From: Mucilaginibacter lacusdianchii
Lineage (GTDB): Bacteria > Bacteroidota > Bacteroidia > Sphingobacteriales > Sphingobacteriaceae
Direction: 5' to 3'
NCBI RefSeq assembly: GCF_009770985.1
Contig: NZ_WSRW01000003.1
Coordinates: 1,132,934 to 1,196,933 of the forward strand
DNA: 64,000 bases
The notes under the pieces are model-generated. The model was not told where the DNA came from, searched no databases, and saw only the letters and a list, made by a program, of their open reading frames with translations. The stretch's first letter is position 1; each line of letters begins with the position of its first letter. This document shows, one piece after another, positions 54,247-63,232 of the stretch. A program made the translations under genes and the position numbers.

Positions 54247-57200
54247 TTAAAATGTTAGGTTGACACCAAAACTAAGTACCCTGTTTTGAGGGAATTGCAG
54301 TCCGTTGTCATCAATAGTTTCCGGGTCAAGGCCATATTGTTTCATGTTATCGAACGAAAACATATTATACCCATTTACATAAAATCTGGCCCGCTTAATT
54401 TTTACCTTAGTTAAAAGGCTTGCAGGCAATGAATAACCTATTTCGAGCGTTCTGGCTCTTAAGTAAGTAATGTTATGAAGCCAATAAGTTGAGTTCCAGC
54501 CATAATCGGAGTGACCATTACCAGGATTGCGGCGGTTTGCAGGATATTTTCCGGGAATCCATTGGCTATTCACATCATAAGGGTCTGCATGGTGCCATCT
54601 GTCTTCAAAAATGGAATTTAAGTTACCGTCGTTCTGGAACGCCCATCTTGTTTCATAGTTTTGGAACCAGGTATATCCTGACGCACCTGAAAAGTCAGCT
54701 CTGAAATCAATGTTTTTGTAAGAAACGCCTAAGGTAAATCCGAAATTGATGTTAGGCTGCTGACCGTAGCCAAACCCTATCGGGCGTTGGTCATAGTCAT
54801 CAATCTTACCGTCGCCATTTTGATCTTTATATATCAAATCGCCCGGAAGCAAGCTCGTGTTCCCTTTACCATCAATGTTTACCGGATAGGTATTAATTTG
54901 CTCCTGCGAGGTAAACTGACCAATAACTTCCTGTCCCCAGTCAATATTCCGGAAGCGGTTTTCGGCAGAGTTCCGGTATTTATCCCAAGAGTTGGTGTAT
55001 TGAGGGTTATACCTGTCAATTGTTTTTGCGCGTGTATAAGCAATGTTACCACCAATATTAAATCTCACTTTTCCAATAGTATTATTGTAGTTTAATGAAA
55101 GCTCTTCACCATACTGCGCATCGCTCTCTAAATTTTCTTTAGGTAAGTCATAGCCAAGCTCTGAAGGAACCAAACGGTCAATTCTTATTTGGGGTAATCC
55201 TGTTCTTTTACGATAAAAGTAGTCTATTGTACCAGTTAGCTTACTGTTTAGTAAAGCGAAGTCAGCTCCAACATCAAAAAGCCTGCTTTTGGTCCATGAT
55301 AATTGCGTAACAAGTCCTCCTTGGTCACGTGCACCTACAATATTATTTCCATTTAAAATTGCCGAACCCGAATTGTAATTATATCCAGGCACAAACTTAA
55401 ATGCGGGAACAACAGGTGAATTCTGATCATAAGGGTCTCTGTAGTCGCCTAATACGCCGTAAGATGCCCTGAATTTAAAATCGTTTAAAACGGGATTAGC
55501 GCCAAGCAGGTTTTTCATAAATTTCTCTTCAGTTATACGCCAGCCTACAGAACCTCCCGGAAAGTAGCCAGCCCGTTGATCTGGTGCAAATAAATAAGAT
55601 GCATCCCGGCGGCCCGATAATTCTAAATAATATTTGTTGGCATAATTGTAGTTGAAACGGGCAATGTAACCAACGCGTCTGTCTAAATTATCACTATCAT
55701 CATATGTATCAACAGTAGGGAAATAAATAAGTGGCAAATTATTAGACGTTGGTATGGCATGCAGCCAGTTTCGTAAATTATGCTGTTCAAGCCTTTCAGC
55801 AACCAGCAAGCCACCAAAGGTGTGCTTACCAAATGTGTTGTTATAAATTAATTGTAATTGAGCGGTAGTATTGATGTTTTTGATTTGCTCACGCTCGCGC
55901 CATGGGTTATTACTGCCACCAGTTCTTAAATAAGTATCAGTAGCTGGTTGGTAGGTATAAGTATCATAAGTATACTCGTGGTTATTGGTCAGATTATCGG
56001 CATAATAATATGAATATACACCTTTAGCTACCAAACCTTTAATGCCCGGAATTTCGTATTCAGCGTTAAAATTAGTTTGTACTACGCGCCAGTCGCTACG
56101 ATAAACACCGGAGGTCTTTTTATTTAAAAAAGCGTAGTTAGACTCGTTGTTTGATATTGTATTTAGATAATTAGGATTATCGTTAGCATAGGGGCGTTCT
56201 GTTGGCTTATTTCTTAACACGGCAAACCGGGCTAAAAAGTAGTCATCTCCACCGGGTACACCTGGGTTTTCACGGCTTTCGATCCGTCCGTTCATGTTTA
56301 AACTTATCCTAAGGCCGTTGGCTACTTTGGCACTTACATTTGATTGTATATTATTACGGCTAAATTCATACTCTTTACCCATCTGTGAGTTTTGGTAAAA
56401 ATGAGTACCCGACACGTAATAATTAAATTTATCGCTGCCACCCGTAAAGTTTATATTAATGGTTGAAAGCGGTGCATTGGCATTACTATTCAGTACATAG
56501 TCTCTCCAGTCAAAACTTTGATATCCTCGCTCTGTACCAATCCGGTATTTTTCTAATTCCGCTGGTGAGATACTAGTAGTACCGAAACTGTTAACTTCCG
56601 CTTCGGCACGGTAGCGCATATAATCATAAGCGTTATTCACCACATTCGGAAAGCGGGTCCAGTTTTGCATCCCATAATTTGCATCCACGTTGATGCGGGT
56701 TTCGCCTGCTCCTTTTTTAGTGGTTACCACAATAACGCCATTAGCACCTAATACACCATAAATGGCCGCACTGGCATCTTTTAATACCGATATATTTTCA
56801 ATATCGTTAGGAGCTAAGTTATTAAACTGGCCTTCGTCTTGTTGTATACCGTCAATTACATATAACGGGCGCCCCATATTACGAATCTGTATACTGGCAC
56901 TTGCTCCCGGCCGACCTTCAGCTTGCCGAAAGGTTACACCCGGTAATTTACCTGCCAGTGTGGTACTTACCGTGGTTCCGGCGTGTACACGCTCAATATC
57001 CTTGCTCGTAACAGAAGAAATAGACCCGGTTACGGATTCCTTTTTTTGTGAACCAAAACCAGTAACTACTACTTCCTGCAACGCCGAATTGCTAGAACGC
57101 AATCTAACCCGGATAGCGGTTTGACCGTTCAGCGGAACATCCTGTGCATCATACCCTACGTAAGAGAACGTAAGTATACTGTTAGCGCTTGGAACAGTAA

Positions 57201-57453
57201 TGGTAAATTTGCCATTTACGTCGGTTGTCGACCCACCCGGGGCGGCTCGTACCTTAACAGCAACACCAATAAGTGCCTGCCCTGTAGTATCGATTACGCT
57301 CCCACTTACCTTAATTTGAGCCGACGCTTCTTTAGCAAAAAGTAGAAAGGCAAAAAAAGATAGGATTACTAATGAAACTTTTGGACACCTTACGTTAGGT
57401 GGCCATTGCATACGGGAAGAGATCCCATACTTACGTGGTAAAGTTTTTCTCAT
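54247..57453 (-). CDS. SusC-like TonB-dependent transporter (locus 3)
   Basis: This 1068-residue outer membrane transporter has an unusually long n-region before its signal core (VILSFFAFLLFAKEASAQ, residues about 29-46). A carboxypeptidase-D-like extension follows (SGSVIDTTGQALIGVAVKV), then a Ton-box-like stretch (LQEVVVTGFGSQKKESVTG), the plug (RPLYVIDGIQQDEGQFNNLA, VLKDASAAIYGVLGANGV) and the barrel ending in RVLSFGVNLTF. The variant leader element AATTGGTTGG (plus strand, 57466-57475) 12 bp before 57453 supports that start over the internal Met at codon 15. It is divergent from the HTCS gene, its probable regulator. Confidence 0.95.
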   Translation of the reverse strand: MRKTLPRKYGISSRMQWPPNVRCPKVSLVILSFFAFLLFAKEASAQIKVSGSVIDTTGQALIGVAVKVRAAPGGSTTDVNGKFTITVPSANSILTFSYVGYDAQDVPLNGQTAIRVRLRSSNSALQEVVVTGFGSQKKESVTGSISSVTSKDIERVHAGTTVSTTLAGKLPGVTFRQAEGRPGASASIQIRNMGRPLYVIDGIQQDEGQFNNLAPNDIENISVLKDASAAIYGVLGANGVIVVTTKKGAGETRINVDANYGMQNWTRFPNVVNNAYDYMRYRAEAEVNSFGTTSISPAELEKYRIGTERGYQSFDWRDYVLNSNANAPLSTININFTGGSDKFNYYVSGTHFYQNSQMGKEYEFSRNNIQSNVSAKVANGLRISLNMNGRIESRENPGVPGGDDYFLARFAVLRNKPTERPYANDNPNYLNTISNNESNYAFLNKKTSGVYRSDWRVVQTNFNAEYEIPGIKGLVAKGVYSYYYADNLTNNHEYTYDTYTYQPATDTYLRTGGSNNPWREREQIKNINTTAQLQLIYNNTFGKHTFGGLLVAERLEQHNLRNWLHAIPTSNNLPLIYFPTVDTYDDSDNLDRRVGYIARFNYNYANKYYLELSGRRDASYLFAPDQRAGYFPGGSVGWRITEEKFMKNLLGANPVLNDFKFRASYGVLGDYRDPYDQNSPVVPAFKFVPGYNYNSGSAILNGNNIVGARDQGGLVTQLSWTKSRLFDVGADFALLNSKLTGTIDYFYRKRTGLPQIRIDRLVPSELGYDLPKENLESDAQYGEELSLNYNNTIGKVRFNIGGNIAYTRAKTIDRYNPQYTNSWDKYRNSAENRFRNIDWGQEVIGQFTSQEQINTYPVNIDGKGNTSLLPGDLIYKDQNGDGKIDDYDQRPIGFGYGQQPNINFGFTLGVSYKNIDFRADFSGASGYTWFQNYETRWAFQNDGNLNSIFEDRWHHADPYDVNSQWIPGKYPANRRNPGNGHSDYGWNSTYWLHNITYLRARTLEIGYSLPASLLTKVKIKRARFYVNGYNMFSFDNMKQYGLDPETIDDNGLQFPQNRVLSFGVNLTF

Positions 57454-57553
57454 AAATTATTAATTAATTGGTTGGTTATGATTTAAGACAAATTGGTACG
57501 TCTTAATACAGCGGTAAAGTAAATCGATTCAGCAGATTTTTGGTTAGTCAAAT

Positions 57554-57581
57554 AGTATCAAAAGTTGGTTGAAAAGTATCA
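57554..57581. promoter_or_regulatory. 21-bp-period direct repeat, probable HTCS binding site
   Basis: AGTATCA occurs at 57554-57560 and 57575-57581, a period of 21 bp (two helical turns), in the 176-bp region between divergent susC and HTCS genes. AraC-type domains commonly bind such direct repeats. The second copy abuts the -33 box of the HTCS promoter. A 7-bp inverted pair TTAAGAC/GTCTTAA lies nearer susC. Confidence 0.6.
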
Positions 57582-57613
57582 TTTGTTTCTTTTAGGGTAA
57601 AAAATTACATTTG
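57582..57613 (+). promoter_or_regulatory. promoter of the HTCS gene
   Basis: TTTG (57582-57585) is followed after exactly 20 bp by TACATTTG (57606-57613), a full match to the Bacteroidota promoter pattern. The predicted start is about 10 nt before the TTG start codon, so the leader would be very short. Confidence 0.7.
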
Positions 57614-57629
57614 TTTCAAGCAAACCAAT

Positions 57630-60600
57630 TTGAAACCGAACTCATTCACTTACCTAATAATTCTGGTTCTCCAGATTTATATCTGTAATGCGCAACCTTA
57701 TTATTTTAAGCATTATCAGGTAGAAAATGGATTATCCAATAATACCGTTCATTGTATTTTACAGGACCGGCGGGGCTTTTTATGGATGGGTACTAAAGAT
57801 GGCCTCAATTGCTTTGATGGATATACATTCAGGGTTTTTAGGCATAACCCTAAGGACAAAAATAGTATTGAAGATAATATAGTGCATACCCTGAGCCTCG
57901 ATCAAAAAGGCGGTTTGTGGGTGGGTACAGATAAAGGACTTGATAAATATGATTTTGATAAGGAGACTTTTGTTCATATCAAAACAGCTACCGGCAAACA
58001 GGTAGCCAGCATTGCACACGATGCCCAGAATAACACTTGGTTTACCTTGGGCACGTCGTTAATGATGTTTGACAAGCGGGGCAAGCTTACTGATTATAGC
58101 CCCTATCAACATTTTGAAGCCACAAGTATTGCTTATGCTAACAACAGCATTTGGGTTTCTACAGCCGCTGGCACAATCGAACGGTTAAAGAGTAGACAGC
58201 CTTATTTCACCAGCTACAATTTATTTAGTCATTCAAAGTGGGTAGCATCTAACCATATTGAAACAATCTATAGTGCTGGCAACAAAAAAATACTGGTAGG
58301 AACTACTAATCAAGGGGCAAAAGAATTTAACTGTGTTGACGGCACTTATAAAGATTTGCTGACTTACAAAGAAGACCATACAGAAATTTATGTCAGGAAC
58401 TTTCTAAAGGTGAGTAACCAGAAGGTATGGATTGCAACAGAATCAGGCATATATATTTATAATACACAAACCGGTAGCTTTACGCATCTCAAAAAAAGTT
58501 ATAACGACCCATATTCTTTATCAGACAATGCCATTTATGCCCTTTATAAAGACAAAGAAGGCGGCGTTTGGGCCGGCACCTATTTTGGTGGGTTGAATTA
58601 TTATTCGCAGCAGTATTCCATATTCAACAAGTTTTATCCGGGTTCGGATGATGAAAACTCTTTGAAAGGCAATGTGGTTCGTGAAATATGTAAAGATAGC
58701 CATGGCAATATGTGGCTTGGCACCGAAGATCATGGCTTAAATAAATTGAGTGCTGATAAACGTACCTGGACACACTACTGCCCTAACGGATCTAACGGGT
58801 TATCCAATACTAACATACATGGCTTGATGCCTAATGGAGACGAACTTTTTATCGGCACTTTTGAAAGAGGGCTGGATGTGCTGGATATTAACTCGGGAAA
58901 AGTAAAAAGGGTTTATTTGGCCGGAAAAGATAGCAATGAACTAAAGAGCAACTTTATAATGGGTTTCTGCAGAACCCGTTCTGGAGTTATATTAACGGGG
59001 ACAACCAAGGGTTTGTATCAGTATCGAAATAGTAGTAAAGATTTTCACCTAATAAGTAAAATTCCGCAAGACGCTTTCATATATGCTATTCAGGAAGATT
59101 TTAGAGGTAACATATGGTTGGGTACAGTAAATGAAGGTTTATATTATTATAATCCAAAACAAGATATCGGCCGCAAGGTTAAGTTTAAATCGCATGCCAA
59201 AGTTCTTGAACGTGCTACAATAAATGGCTTATTTGAGGATAGTAACCATAAAATGTGGTTGGCTACCGAAGGTTTAGGTTTGTGGAATTACAACCCGGAG
59301 AGCGGCAGCTACAAATGCTACAACATTGAAAACGGCTTTCCCAGCAATCATATCTATAAAATACTGGAAGATACTAACAAAAACCTTTGGATAAGCACCA
59401 GCCATGGCTTGGTATGTCTCAATCTTTCAAAAAATTCAATAACGGTTTATACCAAGGCCAACGGTTTATTAAGTGATCAGTTTAATTATAACTCGGCATT
59501 CAAAGACACTGATGGCACCTTGTATTTTGGATGTGTTAAGGGTATGATCAGCTTCAATCCCGCGGCATTTAAGCAGGATGTAATAACTTACCCAGTCTAT
59601 ATCACAGGCCTTCAAATAAATAATAAAGATGTAACTGTAAAAGGAAGAGACTCATTATTAAATCAGTCCATTAACCATATTAAGCAAATAAAATTAAATC
59701 ATAATCAATCTTCCTTTAGTATAGATTTTGCTGCTTTGAACTTTTCTTCACCGGAAATGACTCGTTACCAATACAAAATGAAAGGTTTGGATAACGGCTG
59801 GACAGAATTAAAGCGTAATCGAAAGGTTTATTTCACTCAACTATCACCCGGGCATTATACCTTCATGGTCAAAGCTGTCAATAGTAGCAATGAATGGGAT
59901 TCTAAAGTCACTAAACTAGAAATATATATTGCACCTCCAATTTGGGAAAGTTTTGGTGCATACGTTCTGTATATTTTGATAGGTTTATTGGTAATTTACT
60001 ATTTGTTTAAGAGATACCACCTTAAAATACGGCAAAAGCATGAGCGCTTTATTGAACTTCTGAATCATGATAAAGAGAAACAGATTTACACCGCCAAAAT
60101 TGAATTTTTTACCAACATTGCTCATGAAATAAGAACGCCCCTTACTTTGATAAAGGGACCTATGGAAAATATAATTAAAGAATTAGAAGTGGTTCCAAAC
60201 GTTCAGGACAACCTGAAGATGATGGAAAAGAATACCAACCGGTTATTGGAACTTACCAATCAGCTTCTAGACTTTCGGAAAACAGAATTGGATGGTTATC
60301 GCCTGAACTTTGTCAGAACTGATATTGGCCAGCTATTAGCCGACATTTTTTCGCAATTCAAATCATTGGCTGACAGTAAAAATATTGTCTTCACATTAAA
60401 GCAACCAGACGAGAATGTGTATGCCTATGTTGATGTAGATGCATTCATGAAGATTATAACCAACTTAATTGGCAACGCGGTTAAATACGGTTATTCGGTT
60501 GTAGAAATTGAATTGATGAAATACAAGGCTGAAGACAAAACGTTTACCATTGAATTTAAAAACGACGGCTACCTAATACCTTTTGAAATGCGTGAAAAGA

Positions 60601-61622
60601 TTTTTGAGCCATTTTTTAGAATGAAGGTTGCTGAAAAGCACACGGGAACAGGAATAGGCTTGCCGCTATCACGTTCACTTACTGAATTACATAAAGGTAT
60701 TTTAACACTGGGTGAACCTGTTGACAATTTGAACATCGTGCTACTTTCCCTTCCTATACATCAAGATTACGAATTTGATTTTACGGTCCCAGGCGTTAAT
60801 ACTGTGCAACCGGATGCAGACAGCCGAGATATTTTAGATACTTCTACAAAGCCCGTTATTCTTTTAGTAGACGACAACCCTGAAATACTGGAATTTATTT
60901 CGAGAGAATTAAGAGATAAATATGCAGTTGTTAAAGCTCGTAACGGGCAGGAGGCCATTAACCATATTGGTAGTAAAAATGTGCAGTTAATTGTAAGCGA
61001 TGTGATGATGCCTGTGATGGACGGCTTTGAGCTATGCAAAAAAATCAAAACAAACTTGGCTTACAGTCATATCCCTATTGTTTTGCTTACTGCTAAATCT
61101 ACGTTACAAAATAAAATTGAAGGGCTGGATATTGGAGCCGACGCTTATCTTGAAAAACCGTTTTCTCCTGATTATTTACTTGTACAGATCGCTAATTTGC
61201 TTAGTAATCGTGAGAAGATTAAAGAGCATTTTGCAAGCTCACCGGTCACATCTATTAAATCAATAGCCCACTCTAAGGCCGATGAAAAGTTTCTGGAAAA
61301 ACTAAATGCTATTATTTGTGAAAATATTCAAAACACAGACCTAGATGTAGAATTGATTGCAAGCTTGATGAATATGAGCAGGCCCACATTATTCCGCAAA
61401 ATAAAAGCTGTATCAAACCTTACTTTGAACGAATTGGTTAACATTACTCGTTTAAAAGCCGCTGCCAATTTGTTGGAAGAGGGAACCTACAAAATATATG
61501 AAATAGCAAACATGGTTGGATACAACTCACAATCGCAGTTGGGCAGAAATTTTCTTAAACACTTTGGAACTACCCCTACTGATTACCAGCAAAATAAACA
61601 AAAAGTTCGTGTCAACTTATAG
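57630..61622 (+). CDS. hybrid two-component system (HTCS) regulator of locus 3
   Basis: This 1330-residue membrane protein has all modules of an HTCS. They are a signal peptide (cleavage near ICNAQ), two seven-bladed Reg_prop propellers (about 25-680, repeated DRRGFLWMGTKDGLN-type units), a Y_Y_Y domain (about 700-763) and a transmembrane helix (about 773-793). The cytoplasmic part has HisKA with His832 in FFTNIAHEIRTPL, HATPase, a receiver with Asp1124 in IVSDVMMPVMDGF and Lys in LEKPFSP, and a C-terminal AraC helix-turn-helix. The ATPase G1 box reads NDGYLIP instead of DxGxG, while GTGIGL is intact. Start codon is TTG. It should sense a glycan fragment in the periplasm and activate locus 3. 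Confidence 0.95.
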   Translation: MKPNSFTYLIILVLQIYICNAQPYYFKHYQVENGLSNNTVHCILQDRRGFLWMGTKDGLNCFDGYTFRVFRHNPKDKNSIEDNIVHTLSLDQKGGLWVGTDKGLDKYDFDKETFVHIKTATGKQVASIAHDAQNNTWFTLGTSLMMFDKRGKLTDYSPYQHFEATSIAYANNSIWVSTAAGTIERLKSRQPYFTSYNLFSHSKWVASNHIETIYSAGNKKILVGTTNQGAKEFNCVDGTYKDLLTYKEDHTEIYVRNFLKVSNQKVWIATESGIYIYNTQTGSFTHLKKSYNDPYSLSDNAIYALYKDKEGGVWAGTYFGGLNYYSQQYSIFNKFYPGSDDENSLKGNVVREICKDSHGNMWLGTEDHGLNKLSADKRTWTHYCPNGSNGLSNTNIHGLMPNGDELFIGTFERGLDVLDINSGKVKRVYLAGKDSNELKSNFIMGFCRTRSGVILTGTTKGLYQYRNSSKDFHLISKIPQDAFIYAIQEDFRGNIWLGTVNEGLYYYNPKQDIGRKVKFKSHAKVLERATINGLFEDSNHKMWLATEGLGLWNYNPESGSYKCYNIENGFPSNHIYKILEDTNKNLWISTSHGLVCLNLSKNSITVYTKANGLLSDQFNYNSAFKDTDGTLYFGCVKGMISFNPAAFKQDVITYPVYITGLQINNKDVTVKGRDSLLNQSINHIKQIKLNHNQSSFSIDFAALNFSSPEMTRYQYKMKGLDNGWTELKRNRKVYFTQLSPGHYTFMVKAVNSSNEWDSKVTKLEIYIAPPIWESFGAYVLYILIGLLVIYYLFKRYHLKIRQKHERFIELLNHDKEKQIYTAKIEFFTNIAHEIRTPLTLIKGPMENIIKELEVVPNVQDNLKMMEKNTNRLLELTNQLLDFRKTELDGYRLNFVRTDIGQLLADIFSQFKSLADSKNIVFTLKQPDENVYAYVDVDAFMKIITNLIGNAVKYGYSVVEIELMKYKAEDKTFTIEFKNDGYLIPFEMREKIFEPFFRMKVAEKHTGTGIGLPLSRSLTELHKGILTLGEPVDNLNIVLLSLPIHQDYEFDFTVPGVNTVQPDADSRDILDTSTKPVILLVDDNPEILEFISRELRDKYAVVKARNGQEAINHIGSKNVQLIVSDVMMPVMDGFELCKKIKTNLAYSHIPIVLLTAKSTLQNKIEGLDIGADAYLEKPFSPDYLLVQIANLLSNREKIKEHFASSPVTSIKSIAHSKADEKFLEKLNAIICENIQNTDLDVELIASLMNMSRPTLFRKIKAVSNLTLNELVNITRLKAAANLLEEGTYKIYEIANMVGYNSQSQLGRNFLKHFGTTPTDYQQNKQKVRVNL

Positions 61623-61697
61623 CTGACCTGCTAAGTTTAATTGTTGGACCTAAAAGCTGTGTTTTTAGAAAGAAGTTGCTATGTAAAATCTAATTAT

Positions 61698-61732
61698 AAA
61701 AGAAACGCAGACAATTCGTCTGCGTTTCTTTT
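61698..61732. terminator. bidirectional terminator between HTCS and DUF1080 genes
   Basis: The perfect 15-bp stem AAAAGAAACGCAGAC / GTCTGCGTTTCTTTT has a 5-nt loop (AATTC). A/T ends on both sides give T-rich ends in either direction, between two converging genes. Confidence 0.9.
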
Positions 61733-61773
61733 ATTAAGGTTATGGTTGTCTATGATTTGATCAGTAAAACATA

Positions 61774-62451
61774 CTATAATTGCTTAATTTTGATATTTTT
61801 ATAATCAACTACAGCACCGTGCGATTGCAGAGCTATGTGACCTTTTGGATATTTAGCAAAGTCTTTCCATGTTTTGAACTTACTGTTGTTCATCAGTTCA
61901 GTCCATTCTGCACTGCCTATTTGCACGTTTATTACTTCCTTGTTGTTAAGCCAGAAAGTAAGCTGCCCGTTATTTTTGCGAATTTTGGCTATGTTCCATT
62001 GTCCAGCCGGCTTAGCTGCGTCTGCTGGAGCAGCCTTCAAATCGTACAGGGAACCAGCAAGGTGATTTGCTTTCTTGTTATCTTCTGCCTTTTCATTATC
62101 CAGAACCTGCATTTCAATACCAGATAAATAAGTAGCACCCAAAGACGAATCTTCATGAACACCGAAAATAATACCGCTGTTGCCTCCTTCTGCTATTTTC
62201 CAATCTACAGAAAGTTCAAAGTTTTCATACTCGCCATCGGTTATCAAATCAGCCTGACCAGGAGCTTTTGGATCCAACTCCAAGGAACCATCAACTACTT
62301 TCCATGCACCTGCATCACTTTTTAGGTAAGCATGCCAGCCGTTTGTGGTTTTACCATCAAACAAGGGTTGCCAACCTTTTTTTACCTGTGCAAAGGAAGC
62401 ATATTGCATCGCTGCACCAACAACAAGAGTACTTAGAATTATCTTTTTCAT
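61774..62451 (-). CDS. DUF1080 (3-keto-disaccharide hydrolase family) exported protein
   Basis: This 225-residue protein has a signal peptide ending near ASFAQ and one PF06439-type concanavalin-like beta-sandwich. The family pattern is clear: WQPLFDGKTTNGWHAYL, then WKVVDGSLELD, YENFELSVDWKIAEGGNSGI, YLSGIEMQVLDN, and a closing KGHIALQSHGAVVDYKNIKI. Some members of the family cleave 3-keto-glycosides, and the name follows that. Others are untested. The open frame goes to 62478, but the ATG at 62451 (MKKIILSTLVVG) gives the signal peptide. It is a single gene, convergent with the HTCS, so membership of locus 3 is uncertain. Confidence 0.85.
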   Translation of the reverse strand: MKKIILSTLVVGAAMQYASFAQVKKGWQPLFDGKTTNGWHAYLKSDAGAWKVVDGSLELDPKAPGQADLITDGEYENFELSVDWKIAEGGNSGIIFGVHEDSSLGATYLSGIEMQVLDNEKAEDNKKANHLAGSLYDLKAAPADAAKPAGQWNIAKIRKNNGQLTFWLNNKEVINVQIGSAEWTELMNNSKFKTWKDFAKYPKGHIALQSHGAVVDYKNIKIKQL

Positions 62452-62893
62452 ATGGATAATAGAATATTGGCAGCACATAAAAATGCTGCCTTTTTATAGG
62501 TTTAAAAATATTTTTTGAGTTGCTAATACAAATAAAGCTAAACGCGCATGTAAGTTAATAAAATATCACTATTCTACAACATGCCTTTCTTTTCTAACCT
62601 GTATCATATCTTTCAACAGCAATCTCTGCAAAGCCAATAACAAAAATGATATTCGGTAAATTTTTATATTTAGGTAATTAATTCTCGTTTACATACAAGT
62701 TGTCAGATTGGTGAACTATTATTATTCGCTCACCTATTAACATCTGTACTTTACTTCGGCTATCACAATTCTACAAATGGACACAGCTTTTTTGTTACTG
62801 ATAGCTTAGCAAAAGGTGTATTTCAGCCAAAAATAGAAGCCACCATGTTAATGGCAGCTTTACACATACAAATACTATTTGCGAAACCAAATA
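62452..62893. other. intergenic region, nothing recognised
   Basis: About 440 bp of A+T-rich DNA upstream of the DUF1080 gene and downstream of the small membrane protein gene. I see no supported gene, strong stem-loop or clean promoter boxes. Confidence 0.4.
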
Positions 62894-63232
62894 TTAGTCC
62901 CACATGGTCCCCGCAAGGCCTAACACCAGCGCCACCCACATACCTATACAGTATCCAGTAAAACTTAACAACCAAAACACACGTCCCGCCCATCCAGTTA
63001 ACCGGCGCAGTGGCTCTGTAATATCGTAGCATAAGCCTGTCATAGCACCAAGAAACGGTGTAAGCAATAAAGGTTTAATTCTCCAATACTCCCCCCACAC
63101 TGGCTTACCTTTTCCTGCACCAATTACAAAAAAACATATCATAACAAGTCCGATTCCTGCCCCAAATAACATACGCTTACATAAAGAAGAGGTAAATAAA
63201 GGCTTTTTTGTCAAATTCTTTATCTGTGTCAT
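62894..63232 (-). CDS. small integral membrane protein of unknown function
   Basis: This 112-residue protein has three hydrophobic segments: FGAGIGLVMICFFVIGAG (about 23-40), IKPLLLTPFLGAMTGLCYD (about 53-71) and VFWLLSFTGYCIGMWVALVL (about 85-104). They are separated by short charged loops, including TEPLRRLTGWAGR. The N-terminus is basic and hydrophilic with no cleavable signal, so it is probably an inner membrane protein. I do not recognise an enzymatic motif. Similar small proteins in this family of bacteria carry uninformative names. Even amino-acid composition and an ATG start support a real gene. No operon partner is visible. Confidence 0.6.
   Translation of the reverse strand: MTQIKNLTKKPLFTSSLCKRMLFGAGIGLVMICFFVIGAGKGKPVWGEYWRIKPLLLTPFLGAMTGLCYDITEPLRRLTGWAGRVFWLLSFTGYCIGMWVALVLGLAGTMWD

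Noticed and set aside
57618..57632. AAACCAATT before the HTCS as another copy of the leader element
   Set aside because: It overlaps the TTG start codon instead of lying 4-13 nt upstream as in the other copies, so it was not counted.
61123..61622. Possible separate AraC regulator gene at the end of the HTCS
   Set aside because: The frame is continuous with the receiver domain and has no independent start; it is the output domain of the HTCS.
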